Assembly: GCF_050948175.1 (NCBI RefSeq)
Contig: NW_027490259.1
Location: 558,001-622,000 of the forward strand
DNA: 64,000 bases
From: Xylocopa sonorina
Taxonomy: Eukaryota > Arthropoda > Insecta > Hymenoptera > Apidae
Direction of reading: 5' to 3'
The notes under the pieces were generated by a model. The model had not been told where the DNA came from. It made no database searches and was given only the letters and a program-made list of their open reading frames with translations. Positions 38,870 through 53,900 of this stretch are shown here, in pieces (the first letter of the stretch is position 1; every line of letters begins with the position of its first letter). Made by a program: the position numbers and the translations under genes.

Positions 38870-41800
38870 GATAAGATATGATATTCATTATGGAGTGATA
38901 TGTATACCTCGTACTCACTTCAAAAGAATGTAAGTGCGACCCTTCGATGCTAGGGAATATCCTTTGCAAATGTCTACGTATCGTAGCAATAGGGTTCTAA
39001 TGCTTCTTAAAACGCGATATCGCATCTCACTGCTATGTTTCATGATCAGATATAATATTCATTGCGAAGTGTCATGTATACCTCGTATTCACTTCTAAAG
39101 GATGTAAGTGCGACACTTCCTTGCTAGGAAATAGCGTTTCCAGATGACTACGTGTCGGAACAATAGAGTTCTAATGATTCTTAAAACGCCATATCGCATC
39201 TCACTTCTATGTTTCATGATAAGATATAATATTTATTGCGATGTGTCATGTATATCTCGTATTCACATCAAAAGAATGTAAATGCGACACTTCCATGCTA
39301 GGAAATAGCGTTTGCAGATGTCTACGTATCGCTGCAATAGAGTTCCAATGCTTCCTAAAACGCGATATCGCATCACTCTACTATGTTTCATGATAAGGTA
39401 TAATATTCATTATGAAGTGTCATGTATACCTCGTATTCACTTCAAATGAATGTAAATGCGACACTTCCATGCTAGGAAATAGCGTTTGCAGATGTCTACG
39501 TATCGCAGCAATAGAGTTCCAATGCTTACTAAAACGCGATATCGCATCTCTCTTCTATGTTTCATGATAAGGTATAATATTCATTGCGAAGCGTCATGTA
39601 TACCCCGTATTCACTTCAAATGAATGTAAATGCGACACTTCCATTCTAGGAAATAGCGTTTGCAGATGTCTACGTGCCGTAGCAATAGAGTTCTAATGCT
39701 TCCTAAAACGCGATATCGCATCTCACTGCTATGTTTCATGAGAAGATATAATATTCATTATGGAGTGTTATGTATACCTCGTACTCACTTCAAAAGAATG
39801 TAAATGCGACCCGTCCATCCTGGGAAATAGCGTTTGCAGATGTCTACGTATCGTAGCAATAGGGTTCTAATGCTTCTTAAAATGCGATATCGCATCACAC
39901 TTCTATGTTTCAAGATAAGATATAATATTCATTGCGAAGTGTCATGTATACCTCGATTTCACATCACAAGAATGTAAATGCGACACTTCCTTGCTAGGAA
40001 ATTTTGTTTGCAGATGTCTACGTATCACAGCAATAGAGTACTAATGCTTCTTAAAACGAGATGTCGTATTTCATTTCTATGTTTCGTAATAAGATATAAT
40101 ATTCATTGTGTAATGTTATGTATACCTCGTATTCACTTCAGTGGAATGTAAGTGCTAAATTTCCTTGCTAGGAAATAGAGTTTGCAGATGTCTACGTATA
40201 CAGGCAATAGAGTTCTAATGCTTCTCAAAACGCGATATAGCACCTCATTCCTATGTTTCATGATAAGATATAATATTCATTGCGAAGTGTTATGTATATC
40301 ACGTATTCACATCAAGAGAATGTAAATGCGACACTTCCATGCTAGGAAATAGCGTTTGCAGATGTCTACGTATCGCAGCAATGGAGTTCCAATGCTTCCT
40401 AAAACGCGATATCGCATCTCTCTTCTATGTTTCATGATAAGGTATAATATTCATTGCGCAGCGTCATGTATACCTCGTACTCACTTCAAAAGAATGTAAA
40501 TGCGACCCTTCCATCCTAGGAAATAGCGTATGCAGATGTCTACGTATCGCAGCAATAGAGTTCCAATGCTTACGAAAACGCGATATCGCATCTCTCTTCT
40601 ATGTTTCATGATAAGGTATAATATTCATTGCGAAGCGTCATGTATACCCCGTATTCACTTCAAATGAATGTAAATGCGACACTACCATTCTAGGAAATAG
40701 CGTTTGCAGATGTCTACGTGTCGTAGCAATAGAGTTCTAATGCTTCTTAAAACGCGTTATCGCATCTCACTGCTATGTTTCATGAGAAGATATAATATTC
40801 ATTATGGAGTGTTATGTATACCTCGTACTCACTTCAAAAGAATGTAAATGCGACCCTTCCATCCTGGGAAATAGCGTTTGCAGATGTCTACGTATCGTAG
40901 CAATAGGGTTCTAATGCTTCTTAAAATGCGATATCGCATCACACTTCTATGTTTCATGATAAGATATAATATTCATTGCGAAGTGTCATGTATACCTCGA
41001 TTTTACTTCACAAGAATGTAAATGCGACACTTCCTTGCTAGGAAATATTGTTTGCAGATGTCTACGTATCACAGTAATGGAGTACTAATGCTTCTTAAAA
41101 CGAGATGTCGTATTTCATTTCTATGTTTCGTAATAAGATATAATATTCATTGTGTAATGTTATGTATACCTCGTATTCACTTCAGTGGAATGTAAGTGCG
41201 AAATTTCCTTGCTACGAAATAGAGTTTGCAGATGTCTACGTATATAGGCAATAGAGTTCTAATGCTTCTCAAAACTCGATATAGCACCTCATTCCTATGT
41301 TTCATGATAAGATATAATATTCATTGCGAAGTGTCATGTATATCACGGATTCACATAAAAAGAATGTAAATGCGACACTTCCATGCTAGGAAATAGCGTT
41401 TCCAGATGTCTACGTATCGCAGCAATAGAGTTCCAATGCTTCCTAAAACGCGATATCGCATCTCTCTTCTGTGTTTCATGATAAGGTATAATATTCATTG
41501 CGAAGCGTCATGTATACCCCGTATTCACTTCAAATGAATGTAAATGCGACACTTCCATTCTAGGAAATAGCGTTTGCAGATGTCTACGTGTCGTAGCAAT
41601 AGAGTTCTAATGCTTCTTAAAACGCGATATCGCATCTCACTGCTATGTATCATGAGAAGATATAATATTCATTATGGAGTGCTATGTATACCTCGTACTC
41701 ACTTCAAAAGAATGTAAATGCGACCCTTCCATCCTGGAAAATAGCGTTTGCAGATGTCTACGTATCGTAGCAATAGAGTTCTAGTGCTTCTTAGAACGCG

Positions 41801-44800
41801 ATATCGCATCTCACTTCTATGTTTCATGATAAGATATAATATTCATTGCGAAGTGTCATGTATACCACGTATTCACTTCAAAAGAACGTACATAAGACAC
41901 TTCCATGCTAGGAAATAGCGTTTGCAGATGTCTACGTATCGTAGCAATAGAGCTCTAACGCTTCTCAAAACGCGATATAGCACCTCATTCCTATGTTTCA
42001 TGATAAGATATAATATTCATTGCGAAGTGTCATGTATACCTCGTATTCACTTCAAAAGAATGTAAATGCGACACTTCCATGCTAGGAAATAACGTTTGCA
42101 GATGTCTACGTATCGCAACAATAGAGATCCAATGCTTCCTAAAACGCGATATCGCATCACAATTCTATGTTTCATGATAAGGTATAATATTCATTTCGAA
42201 GTGTCATGTATACCTCGTATTCACTTCAAATGAATGTAAATGCGACACTTCCATTCTAGGAAATAGCGTTTGCAGGTGTCTGCGTATCGTAGCAATAGAG
42301 TTCTAATGTTTCTTAAAACGCGATATCGCATCTCACTGCTATGTTTCATGATAAGATATAATATTCATTGTGGAGTGATATGTATACCTCGTACTCACTT
42401 CAAAAGAATGTAAGTGCGACCCTTCGATGCTAGGGAATAGCCTTTGCAAATGTCTACGTATCGTAGCAATAGAGTTCTAATGCTTCTTAAAACGCGATAT
42501 CGCATCTCACTGCTATGTTTCATGAGAAGATATAATATTCATTATGGAGTGTTATGTATACCTCGTATTCACTTCAAATGAATGAAAATGCGACCCTTCC
42601 ATCCTAGGAAATAGCGTTTGCAGATGTCTACGTATCGTAGCAATAGAGTACTAATGCTTCTTAAAACGAGATATCGCATCTCATTTCTATGTTTCATGAT
42701 CAGATATAATATTCATTGCGAAGTGTCATGTATACCTCGTATTCACTTCAAAAGGATGTAATTGCGACACTTCCTTGCTAGGAAATAGCGTTTCCAGATG
42801 ACTACGTGTCGAAACAATAGAGTTCTAATGATTCTTAAAATGCCATATCGCATCTCACTTCTATGTTTCATGATAAGATATAATATTCATTGCGAAGTGT
42901 CATGTATATCTCGTATTCACTTCAAACGAATGTAAATGCGACACTTCCATGCTAGGAAATAACGTTTGCAGATGTCTACGTATCGTAGCAATAGAGTTCT
43001 AATGCTTCTCAAAACGCGAAATAGCACCACATTCCTATGTTTCACGATAAGATATAATATTCATTGCGAAGTGTCATGTATACCTCGTATTCACTTCATA
43101 AGAATGTAAATGCGACACTTCCATGCTAGGAAATAGCGTTTGCAGATGTCTACGTATCGTAGCAATAGAGTTCTAATGCTTCTCAAAACGCGATATAGCA
43201 CCTCATTCCTATGTTTCATGATAAGATATAATATTCATTGCGAAGTGTCATGTATACCTTGTATTCACTTCAAAAGGATGTAAATGCGACACTTCCTAGC
43301 TAGGAAGTAGCGTTTCCAGATGACTACGTGTCGAAAAAATAGAGTTCTAATGATTCTTAAAATGCCATATCGCATCTCACTTCTATGTTTCATGATAAGA
43401 TATAATATTCATTGCGAAGTGTCATGTGTATCTCGTATTCACTTCAAACGAATGTAAATGCGACACTTCCATGCTAGGAAATAGCGTTTGCAGATGTCTA
43501 CGTATCGTCGCAATAGAGTTCTAATGCTTCTTAAAACGCGATATCGCATCTCACTGCTATGTTTCATGATAAGATATAATACTCATTGCGAAGTGTCATG
43601 TATACCTCGTATTCACTTCAAAAGAATGTAAATGCGACACTTCCATGCTAGGAAATAGCGTTTGCAGATGTCTACGTATCGCAGCAATAGAGTTCCAATG
43701 CTTCCTAAAACGCGATATCGCATCTCTCTACTATGTTTCACGATAAGGTATAATATTCATTGCGAAGTGTCATGTATACCTCGTATTCACTTCAAAAGAA
43801 TGTAAATGCGACACTTCCATGCTAGGAAATAGCGTTTGCAGATGTCTACGTATCGCAGCAATAGAGTTCCAATGCTTCCTAAAACGCGATATCGCATCTC
43901 TCTACTATGTTTCACGATAAGGTATAATATTCATTGCGAAGTGTCATGTATACCTCGTATTCACTTCAAAAGAATGTAAATGCGACACTTCCATGCTAGG
44001 AAATAGCGTTTGCAGATGTCTACGTATCGTAGCAATAGAGTTCTAATGCTTCTCAAAACGCGATATAGCACCTCATTCCTATGTTTCATGATAAGATATA
44101 ATATTCATTATGGAGTGTTATGTATACCTCGTACTCACTTCAAAAGAATGTAAATGCGACCCTCCCATCCTAGGAAATAGCGTTTGCAGATGTCTACGTA
44201 TCGCAGCAATAGAGATCCAATGCTTCCTAAAACGCGATATCGCATCACTCTTCTATGTTTCATGATAAGATATAATATTCATTATGGAGTGTTATGTATT
44301 CCTCGTACTCACTTCAAAAGAATGAAAATGCGACCCTTCCATGCTAGGAAATAGCCTTTGCAGATGTCTACGTATCGTAGCAATAGAGTACTAATGCTTC
44401 CTAAAACGTGATATCGCATCTCACTGCTATGTTTCATGATAAGATATAATATTCATTATGGAGTGTTATGTATACCTCGTACTCACTTCAAATGAATGTA
44501 AATGTGACACTTCAATGCTAGGAAATAGCGTTTGCAGATGTCTACGTATCGTAGCAATAGAGTTCTAATGCTTCTTAAAACGCGATATCGCTTCTCACTG
44601 CTATGTTTCATGATAAGATATAATATTCATTGCGAAGTGTCATGTATATCTCGCATTCACATCAAAAGAATGTAAATGCGACACTTCCATGCTAGGAAAT
44701 AGCGTTTGCAGATGTCTACGTATCGCAGCAATAGAGATCCAATGCTTCCTAAAACGAGATATCGCATCACTCTTCTATGCTTCATGATAAGGTATAATAT

Positions 44801-47800
44801 TCATTTCGAAGTGTCATGTATACCTCGTATTCACTTCAAAAGAATGTAAATGCGACACTTCCATGCTAGGAAATAGCGTTTGCAGATGTCTACGTATCGT
44901 AGCAATAGAGTTCTAATGCTTCTCAAAACGCGATATAGCACCTCATTCCTATGTTTCATGATAAGATATAATATTCATTATGGAGTGTTATGTATACCTC
45001 GTACTCACTTCAAAAGAATGTAAATGCGACCCTCCCATCCTAGGAAATAGCGTTTGCAGATGTCTACGTATCGCAGCAATAGAGATCCAATGCTTCCTAA
45101 AACGCGATATCGCATCACTCTTCTATGTTTCATGATAAGGTATAATATTCATTACGAGGTGTCATGTATACCTCGTATTCACTTCAAAAGAATGTAAATG
45201 CGACACTTCCATGCTAGGAAATAGCGTTTGCAGATGTCTACGTATCGCAGCAATAGAGATCCAATGCTTCCTAAATCGCGATATCGCATCACTCTTCTAT
45301 GTTTCATGATAAGGTATAATATTCATTTCGAAGCGTCATGTATACCTCGTATTCACTTCAAGTGAATGTAAATGCGACACTTCCAAGCTAGGAAATAGCG
45401 TTTGCAGATGTCTACGTATCGTAGCAATAGAGTTCCAATGCTTCCTAAAACGCGATATCGCATCTCTCTACTATGTTTCACGATAAGGTATAATATTCAT
45501 TGCGAAGTGTCATGTATACCTCGTATTCACTTCAAAAGAATGTAAATGCGACACTTCCATGCTAGGAAATAGCGTTTGCAGATGTCTACGTATCGTAGCA
45601 ATAGAGTTCTAATGCTTCTCAAAACGCGATATAGCACCTCATTCCTATGTTTCATGATAAGATATAATATTCATTATGGAGTGTTATGTATACCTCGTAC
45701 TCACTTCAAAAGAATGTAAATGCGACCCTCCCATCCTAGGAAATAGCGTTTGCAGATGTCTACGTATCGCAGCAATAGAGATCCAATGCTTCCTAAAACG
45801 CGATATCGCATCACTCTTCTATGTTTCATGATAAGGTATAATATTCATTACGAGGTGTCATGTATACCTCGTATTCACTTCAAAAGAATGTAAATGCGAC
45901 ACTTCCATGCTAGGAAATAGCGTTTGCAGATGTCTACGTATCGCAGCAATAGAGTTCCAATGCTTCCTAAAACGCGATATCGCATCACTCTTCTATGTTT
46001 CGTGATATGGTATAATATTCATTACGAGGTGTCATGTATACCTCGTACTCACTTGAAATGAATGTAAATGCGACACTTCCATGCTAGGAAATAGCGTTTG
46101 CAGATGTCTACGTATCGTAGCAATAGAGTTCTAATGCTTCTTAAAACGCGATATCGCATCTCACTGCTATGTTTCATGATAAGATATAATATTCATTGCG
46201 AAGTGTCAGGTATACCTCGTATTCACTCCAAAAGAATGTAAATGCGACACTTCCATGCTAGGAGGTAGCGTTTGCAGACGTCTACGTATCGTAGCAATAG
46301 GGTTCTAATGCTTCTTAAAATGCGATATCGCATCACACCTCTATGTTTCATGATAAGGTATAATATTCATTGCGAAGTGTCATGTATACCTCGTATTCAC
46401 TTCAAAGGAATGTAAATGCGACACTTCCATGCTAGGAAATAGCGTTTGCAGATGTCTACGTATCGTAGCAATAGAGTTCTAATGCTTCTTAAAACGAGAT
46501 GTCGCATCTCATTTCTATGTTTCATGATCAGATATAATATTCATTGCGAAGTGTCATGTATACCTCGTATTCACTTCAAGAGGATGTAAATGCGACACTT
46601 CCTTGCTAGGATATAGCGTCTCCAGATGAATACGTGTCGAAACAATAGAGTTCTAATGATTCTTAAAATGCCATATCGCATCTCACTTCTATGTTTGATG
46701 ATAAGATATAATATTCATTGCGAAGTGTCATGTATATCTCGTATTCACTTCAAACGAATGTAAATGCGACACTTCCATGCTAGGAAATAGCGTTTGCAGA
46801 TGTCTACGTATCGTAGCAATAGAGTTCTAATGCTTCTTAAAACGCGATATCGCATCTCACTGCTATGTTTCATGATAAGATATAATATTCATTGCGAAGT
46901 GTCATGTATATCTCGTATTCACATCAAAAGAATGTATATGCGACACTTCCATGCTAGGAAATAGCGTTTGCAGATGTCTACGTATCGCAGCAATAGAGTT
47001 CTAATGCTTCCTAAAACGCGATATCGCATCTCACTGCTATGATTCATGATAAGATATAATATTCATTATGGAGTGTTAAGTATACCTCGTACTCACTTCA
47101 AATGAATGTAAATGTGACACTTCCATGCTAGGAAATAGCGTTTGCAGATGTCTACGTATAATAGCAATAGAGTTCTAATGCTTCTCAAAACGCGATATAG
47201 CACCTCATTCCTATGTTTCATGATAAGCTACAATATTCATTGCGAAGTGTCATGTATATATCGTATTCACTTCAAAAGAATGTAAATGCGACACTTCCAT
47301 GCTAGGAAATAGCGTTTGCGGATGTCTACGTATCACAGCAGTAGAGTAATAATGCTTCTTAAAACGAGATGTCGTATTTCATTTCTATGTTTCGTAATAA
47401 GATATAATACTCATTGTGTAATGTTATGTATACCTCGTATTCACTTCAGGGGAATGTAAGTGCCACATGTCCATGCTAGGAAATAGAGTTTGCAGATGTC
47501 TACGCATATTAGCAATAGAGTTCTAATGCTTCTCAAAATGCGATATAGCACCTCATTCCTATGTTTCATGATAAGATATAATATTCATTGCGAAGTGTCA
47601 TGTATATCTCGTATTCACTTCAAGAGAATGTAAATGCGACACTTCCATGCAAGGAAATAGCGTTTGCAGATGTCTACGTATCGCAGCAATAGTGTTGAAT
47701 GCTTCCTAAAACGCGATATTGCACCTCTCTTCTATGTTTCATGATAAGGTATAATATTCATTGCGAAGTGTCATGTATACCTCGTATTCACTTCAAAAGA

Positions 47801-49403
47801 ATGTAAATGCGACACATCCTTGCTAGGAAATATTGTTTGCAGATGTCTACGTATCACAGCAATAGAGTACTAATGCTTCTTAAAACGAGATGTCGTATTT
47901 CACTTCTATGTTTCGTAATAAGATATAATATTCATTGTGTAATGTTATGTATACCTCGTATACACTTCAGTGGCATGTAAGTGCGAAACTTCCGTGCTAG
48001 GAAATAGAGTTTGCAGATGTCTACGTATAATAGCAATAGAGTTCTAATGCTTCTCAAAACGCGATATAGCACCTCATTCCTATGTTTCATGATAAGCTAT
48101 AATATTCATTGCGAAGTGTCATGTATATCTCGTATTCACTTCAAAAGAATGTAAATGCGACACTTCCATGCTAGGAAATAGCGGTTGCGGATGTCTACGT
48201 ATCGCAGCAATAGAGTTCTAATGCTTCCTAAAACGCGATATCGCATCTCTCTTCTATATTTCATGATAAGGTATAATATTCATTGAAAGTGTCATGTATA
48301 CCTCGTATTCACTTCAAATGAATGTAAATGCGACACTTCCATGCTAGGAAATAGCTTTTGCAGATGTCTACGTATCGTAGCAATAGAGTTCTAATGCTTC
48401 TTAAAACGCGATATCGCATCTCACTGCTATGTTTCATGATAAGATATAATATTCATTATGGAGTGTTATGTATACCTCGTACTCACTTCAAAGGAATGTA
48501 AATGCGAAACTTCCTTGCTAGGAAATAGAGTTTGCAGATGTCTACGTATAATAGCAATAGAGTTCTAATGCTTCTCAAAACGCGATATAGCACCTCATTC
48601 CTATGTTTCATGATAAGCTATAATATTCATTGCGAAGTGTCATGTATACCTCGATTTCACTTCACAAGTATGTAAATGCGACATTTCCTTGCTAGGAAGT
48701 ATTGTTTGCAGATGTCTACGTATCACAGCAATAGAGTTCTAATGATTCTTAAAATGCCATATCGCATCTCACTTCTATGATTCATGATAAGATATAATAT
48801 TCATTGCGAAGTGTCATGTATATCTCGTATTCACATCAAAAGAATGTAAACGCGACACTTCCATGCTAGGAAATAGCGTTTGCAGATGTCTACGTATCGT
48901 AGCAATAGATTTCTAATGCGTCTTAAAACGAGATGTCCTATTTCATTTCTATGTTTCGTAATAAGATATAATATTCATTGTGTAATGTTACGTATACCTC
49001 GTATTCACTTCAGTGGAATGTAAGTGCGAAATTTCCTTGCTAGGAAATAGAGTTTGCAGATATCTACGTATATTAGCAATAGAGTTCTAATGCTTCTCAA
49101 AATGCGATATAGCACCTCATTCCTATGTCTCATGATAAGATATAATATTCATTGCGAAGTGTCATGTATATCTCGTATTCACTTCAAAAGAATGTAAATG
49201 CGACACTTCCATGCTAGGAAATAGCGTTTGCAGATGTCTACGTACCGCAGCAATAGAGTTCTAATGCTCCCTAAAATGCGATATCGCACCTCTCTTCTAT
49301 GTTTCATGATAAGGTATAATATTCATTGCGAAGTGTCATGTATACCTCGTATTCACTTCAAATGAATGTAAATGCGACCCTTCCATGCTAGGAAATAGTG
49401 TTT
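38870..49403. repeat. Middle-right zone of mixed monomers with short local duplications
   Basis: About 60 monomers. Two gtgtaatg / ataggcaa pairs lie six monomers apart (cgatttc at 39948, cgatttt at 40992). The word cctcccatcc marks units at 44161, 45031 and 45727, that is 5 then 4 monomers apart, with attacgaggtgtc repeated near 45150, 45845 and 46020. From 47 kb the mix resembles the far-right zone (tataatagcaa, gataagctata). Divergence increases toward 49 kb. No gene or unique sequence is present. Confidence 0.75.
43675..44022. repeat. Tandem duplication of a single monomer
   Basis: Two neighbouring 174-bp units (43675-43848 and 43849-44022) appear identical, both with ttccaatgcttcc, ctctctactatg, ttcacgataagg and tcaaaagaatg. 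Adjacent monomers elsewhere differ at many positions, so this looks like a very recent one-unit duplication. The same type occurs again near 45420-45590. Confidence 0.85.
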
Positions 49404-50968
49404 GCAGATGTCTACGTATCCAAGCAATAGACTTCTAATGCTTCTTAAAATGGGATATCGCATCTGATTTCTATGTTTCATGATAACATGTAATATTCGT
49501 TGCGAAGTGTCATGTATACTTCGTATTCACTTCAAATGAATGTAAATACGACACTTCCTTGATAGGAAATAGCGTTTGCAGAAATCTACGTATCGAAGCA
49601 ATAGAGTTCTAATGCTTCCTAAATCGTAATACCGCATCTCATTTCTATGTTTCATGATAAGATATAATATTCATTATGCAGTGTTATGTAAACCTCGTAT
49701 TCACTTCAAAAGAATGTAAATGCTACACTTCCTTGCTAGGAAGTAGTTTTGCAGATGTCTACGTATCGAAGCAATAGAGTTCTAGTGCTTCTTAAAACGG
49801 GATATCGCATTTCATTTCTATGTCTCATGATAGGATATAATATTCATTGTGGAGTGTTATGTATACCAAGTATTCACTTCAAAAGAATGTAAATGCGACT
49901 CTTCCTTGCTAGGAAATAGTGTTTGCAGATGTCTACGTATCGTAGCAATAGAGTTCTAATGTCTCTCAAAACGCGTAATGGCATCTCATTTCTATGTTTC
50001 ATGACAAGATAAAATATTCATTGCGAAGTGTCATATATTCCTTGTATTCACATGTAAAGAATGTAAATGCGACACTTCCTTGCTAGGGCATAGCGTTTGC
50101 AGATGTCTCCGTATCGAAGCAATAGGTTTCTAAAGCTTGCTAATTCGCGAAATCGCATCTCATATATATGTTTCATGATAATATATAATATTCATTGCGA
50201 AGTGTCATGTATACCTCGCATACACTTCAAATGGATGTGAATGCGACAGTTCCTTGCTAGGAAATAGTGTTTGCAGATATCCACGTATCGAAGCAATAGA
50301 GTTCTCATGCTTCTTATACCGCGCTATCGCATCTCATTTCTATGTTTCATGATAAGATATAATATTCATTGCGCAGTGTTATGACTACCTCGTATTCACT
50401 TCAAAAGAATGTAAATGCGACACTTCCTTGCTTGGAAATAGCGTTTGCAGATGTCTACTTATCGAAGCAATAGTTTTCTAATGCTTCTTAAATCGCCATA
50501 TTACATCACATTTCTATGTTTCATGATAAGATGTAATATTCATTGTGCAGTGTTATGTATATCTCGTCTATACTTCAAATGGATGTAAATGCGACACTTC
50601 CTTGCTAGGAAATAGCGTTTGCAGATGTCTACGTATCGAAGCAATAGACATCTAATGCTTCATAAATCGCCATATCGCATCTCAATTCTATGTTTCATGA
50701 TAAGATATAATATGCACTGTGAAGTGTCATGTATACTTCGTATTCCTTTCAAAAGAATGTAAATGCGACACTCCCTTGTTAGGAAGTAGCGTTTGCAGAT
50801 GTCTACGTATCGAACCAATAGAGTTCTAATGCTTCTTAATTCGCGATATCGCATCTCATTTCTATGTTTCATGACAATATATAATATTCATTGCGAAGGG
50901 TCATGCATACCTCGTATTCCTTTCAAAAGAATGTGAATGCGACAGTTCCTTGCTAGGAAATAGTGTTT
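49404..50968. repeat. Island of nine highly diverged (relic) monomers
   Basis: Nine units (1565 bp) carry many changes not seen in the surrounding array, such as ccaagcaatagac, cgtaataccgc, ttcgcgaaatcgc, ttacatcacattt, gtctatacttc and tataccgcgctatcgc. They share cgaagcaatag, the ttccttgctagg form rather than ttccatgctagg, and catttctatg. Single units near 1560-1860 and 4660-4800 share that combination. Each monomer differs from its neighbours, so no recent duplication has acted here. The likely reading is old sequence that escaped homogenisation. A 70-codon minus-strand open frame at 50660-50872 results from lost stop codons and is not a gene. Confidence 0.82.
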
Positions 50969-53900
50969 GCAGATATCTACGTATCGAAGCAATAGAGTTC
51001 TAATGCTTCTTAAAACGCGATATCGCATCTCACTGCTATGTTTCATGAGAAGATATAATATTCATTGCGAAGTGTCATGTATATCTCGTATTCACATCAA
51101 AAGAATGTAAATGCGACACTTCCATGCTAGGAAATAGTGCTTGCAGATGTCTACGTATCGTAGCAATAGAGTTCTAATGCTTCTCAAAACGCGATATAGC
51201 ACCTCATTCCTATGTTTCATGATAAGATATAATATTCATTGCGAAGTGTCATGTATATCTCGTATTCACTTCAAACGAATGTAAATGCGACACTTCCATG
51301 CTAGGAAATAACGTTTGCAGATGTCTACGTAACGTAGCAATAGAGTTCTAATGCTTCTTAAAACGCGATATCGCATCTCACTGCTATGTTTCATGATAAG
51401 ATATAATATTCATTATGGAGTGATATGTATACCTCGTACTCACTTCAAAAGAATGTAAATGCGACCCTTCCATGCTAGGGAATAGCCTTTTCAGATGTCT
51501 ACGTATCGTAGCAATAGAGTTCTAATGCTTCTCAAAACGCGAAATAGCACCGCCTTCCTATGTTTCATGATAAGATATAATATTGATTGCGATGTGTCAT
51601 GTATATCTCGTATTCACATCAAAAGAATGAAAATGCGACACTTCCATGCTAGGAAATAGCGTTTGCAGATATCTACGCATCGTAGCAATAGAATTCTTAT
51701 GCTTCTTAAAAAGAGATGCCTCATTTCATTTCTATGTTCCGTGATAAGATATAATATTCATTGTGGAGTGTCATGTATACCTTGTATTCACTTCAAATGA
51801 ATGTAAATGCGACACTTCCATGCTAGGAAATAGCGTTTGCAGATGTCTACGTATCACAGCAATAGAGTACTAATGCTTCTTGAAACGAGATGTCGTATTT
51901 CATTTCTATGTTTCGTAATTAGATATAATATTCATTGTGTAATGTTATGTATACCTCGTATTCACTTCAGTCGACTGTAAGTGCGAAATTTCCTGGCTAG
52001 TAAATAGAGTTTGCAGATGTCTACGTATCGTAGCAATAGAGTTCTAATGCTTCTTAAAACGCGATATCGCATCTCACTGCTATGTTTCATGATAAGGTAT
52101 AATATTCATTTCGAAGTGTCATGTATACCTCGTATTCTCTTCAAATGAATGTAAATGCGACACTTCCATGCTAGGAAATAACGTTTGCAGATGTCTACGT
52201 ATCGTAGCAATAGAGTTCTAATGCTTCACAAAACGAGATGCCTCATTTCATTTCTATGTTTCATGATAAGATATAATATTCATTGAGAAGTGTCATGTAT
52301 ATCTCGTATTCACTTCAAACGAATGTAAATGCGACACTTCCATGCTAGGAAATAGCGTTTGCAGGTGTCTACGTATCGTAGCAATAGAGTTCTAATGCTT
52401 CTTAAAACGCGATATCGCATCTCACTGCTATGTTTCGTGAGAAGATATAATATTCATTGCGAAGTGTCATGTATATCTCGTATTCACATCAAAAGAATGT
52501 AATTGCGACACTTCCATGCTAGGAAATAGCGTTTGGAGATGTCTACGTATCGTAGCAATAGAGTTCTAATGCATCTTAAAACGAGATGCCTCATTTCATT
52601 TCTATGTTCCGTGATAAGATATAATATTCATTGTGGAGTCTCATGTATACCTCGTATTCACTTCAAATGAATGTAAATGCGACACTTCCATGCTAGGAAA
52701 TAGCGTTTGCAGATGTCTACGTATCGTAGCAATAGAGTTCTAATGCTTCTTAAAACGCGATATCGCATCTCACTGCTATGTTTCATGATAAGGTATAATA
52801 TTCATTTCGAAGTGTCATGTATACCTCGTATTCACTTCAAATGAATGTAAATGCGACACTTCCATGCTAGGAAATAGCGTTTGCAGATGTCTACGTATCG
52901 TAGCAATAGAGTTCTAATGCTTCTTAAAACGCGATATCGCATCTCACTGCTATGTTTCATGAGAAGATATAATATTCATTGCGAAGTGTCATGTATATCT
53001 CGTATTCACATCAAAAGAATGTAAATGCGACACTTCCATGCTAGGAAATAGCGTTTGCAGATGTCTACGTATCGTAGCAATAGAGTTCTAATGCTTCTCA
53101 AAACGCGATATAGCACCTCATTCCTATGTTTCATGGTAAGATATAATATTCATTGCGAAGTGTCATGTACATCTCGTATTCACTTCAAACGAATGTAAAT
53201 GCGACACTTCCATGCTAGGAAATAGCGTTTGCAGATGTCTACGTATCGTAGCAATAGAGTTCTAATGCTTCACAAAACGAGATGCCTCATTTCATTTCTA
53301 TGTTTCATGATAAGATATAATATTCATTGAGAAGTGTCATGTATATCTCGTATTCACTTCAAACGAATGTAAATGCGACACTTCCATGCTAGGAAATAGC
53401 GTTTGCAGGTGTCTACGTATCGTAGCAATAGAGTTCTAATGCTTCTTAAAACGCGATATCGCATCTCACTGCTATGTTTCGTGAGAAGATATAATATTCA
53501 TAGCGAAGTGTCATGTATATCTCGTATTCACATCAAAAGAATGTAATTGCGACACTTCCATGCTAGGAAATAGCGTTTGCAGATGTCTACGTATCGTAGC
53601 AATAGAGTTCTAATGCTTCTTAAAACGAGATGCCTCATTTCATTTCTATGTTCCGTGATAAGATATAATATTCATTGTGGAGTCTCATGTATACCTCGTA
53701 TTCACTTCAAATGAATGTAAATGCGACACTTCCATGCTAGGGAGTAGCGGTTGCAGATGTCTACGTATCGTAGCAATAGGGTTCTAATGCTTCTTAAGAC
53801 GCGATATCGCATCTCACTTCTATGTTACATGATAAGATATAATATTCATTGCGAAGTGTCATGTATATCTCGTATTCACTTCAAACGAATGTAAATGCGA

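Noticed and set aside
50660..50872. 70-codon minus-strand open reading frame as a gene
   Set aside because: Same periodic frame as at 3917-4111, open by decay in the relic island. Its MKHR repeat simply reflects the 174-bp period.
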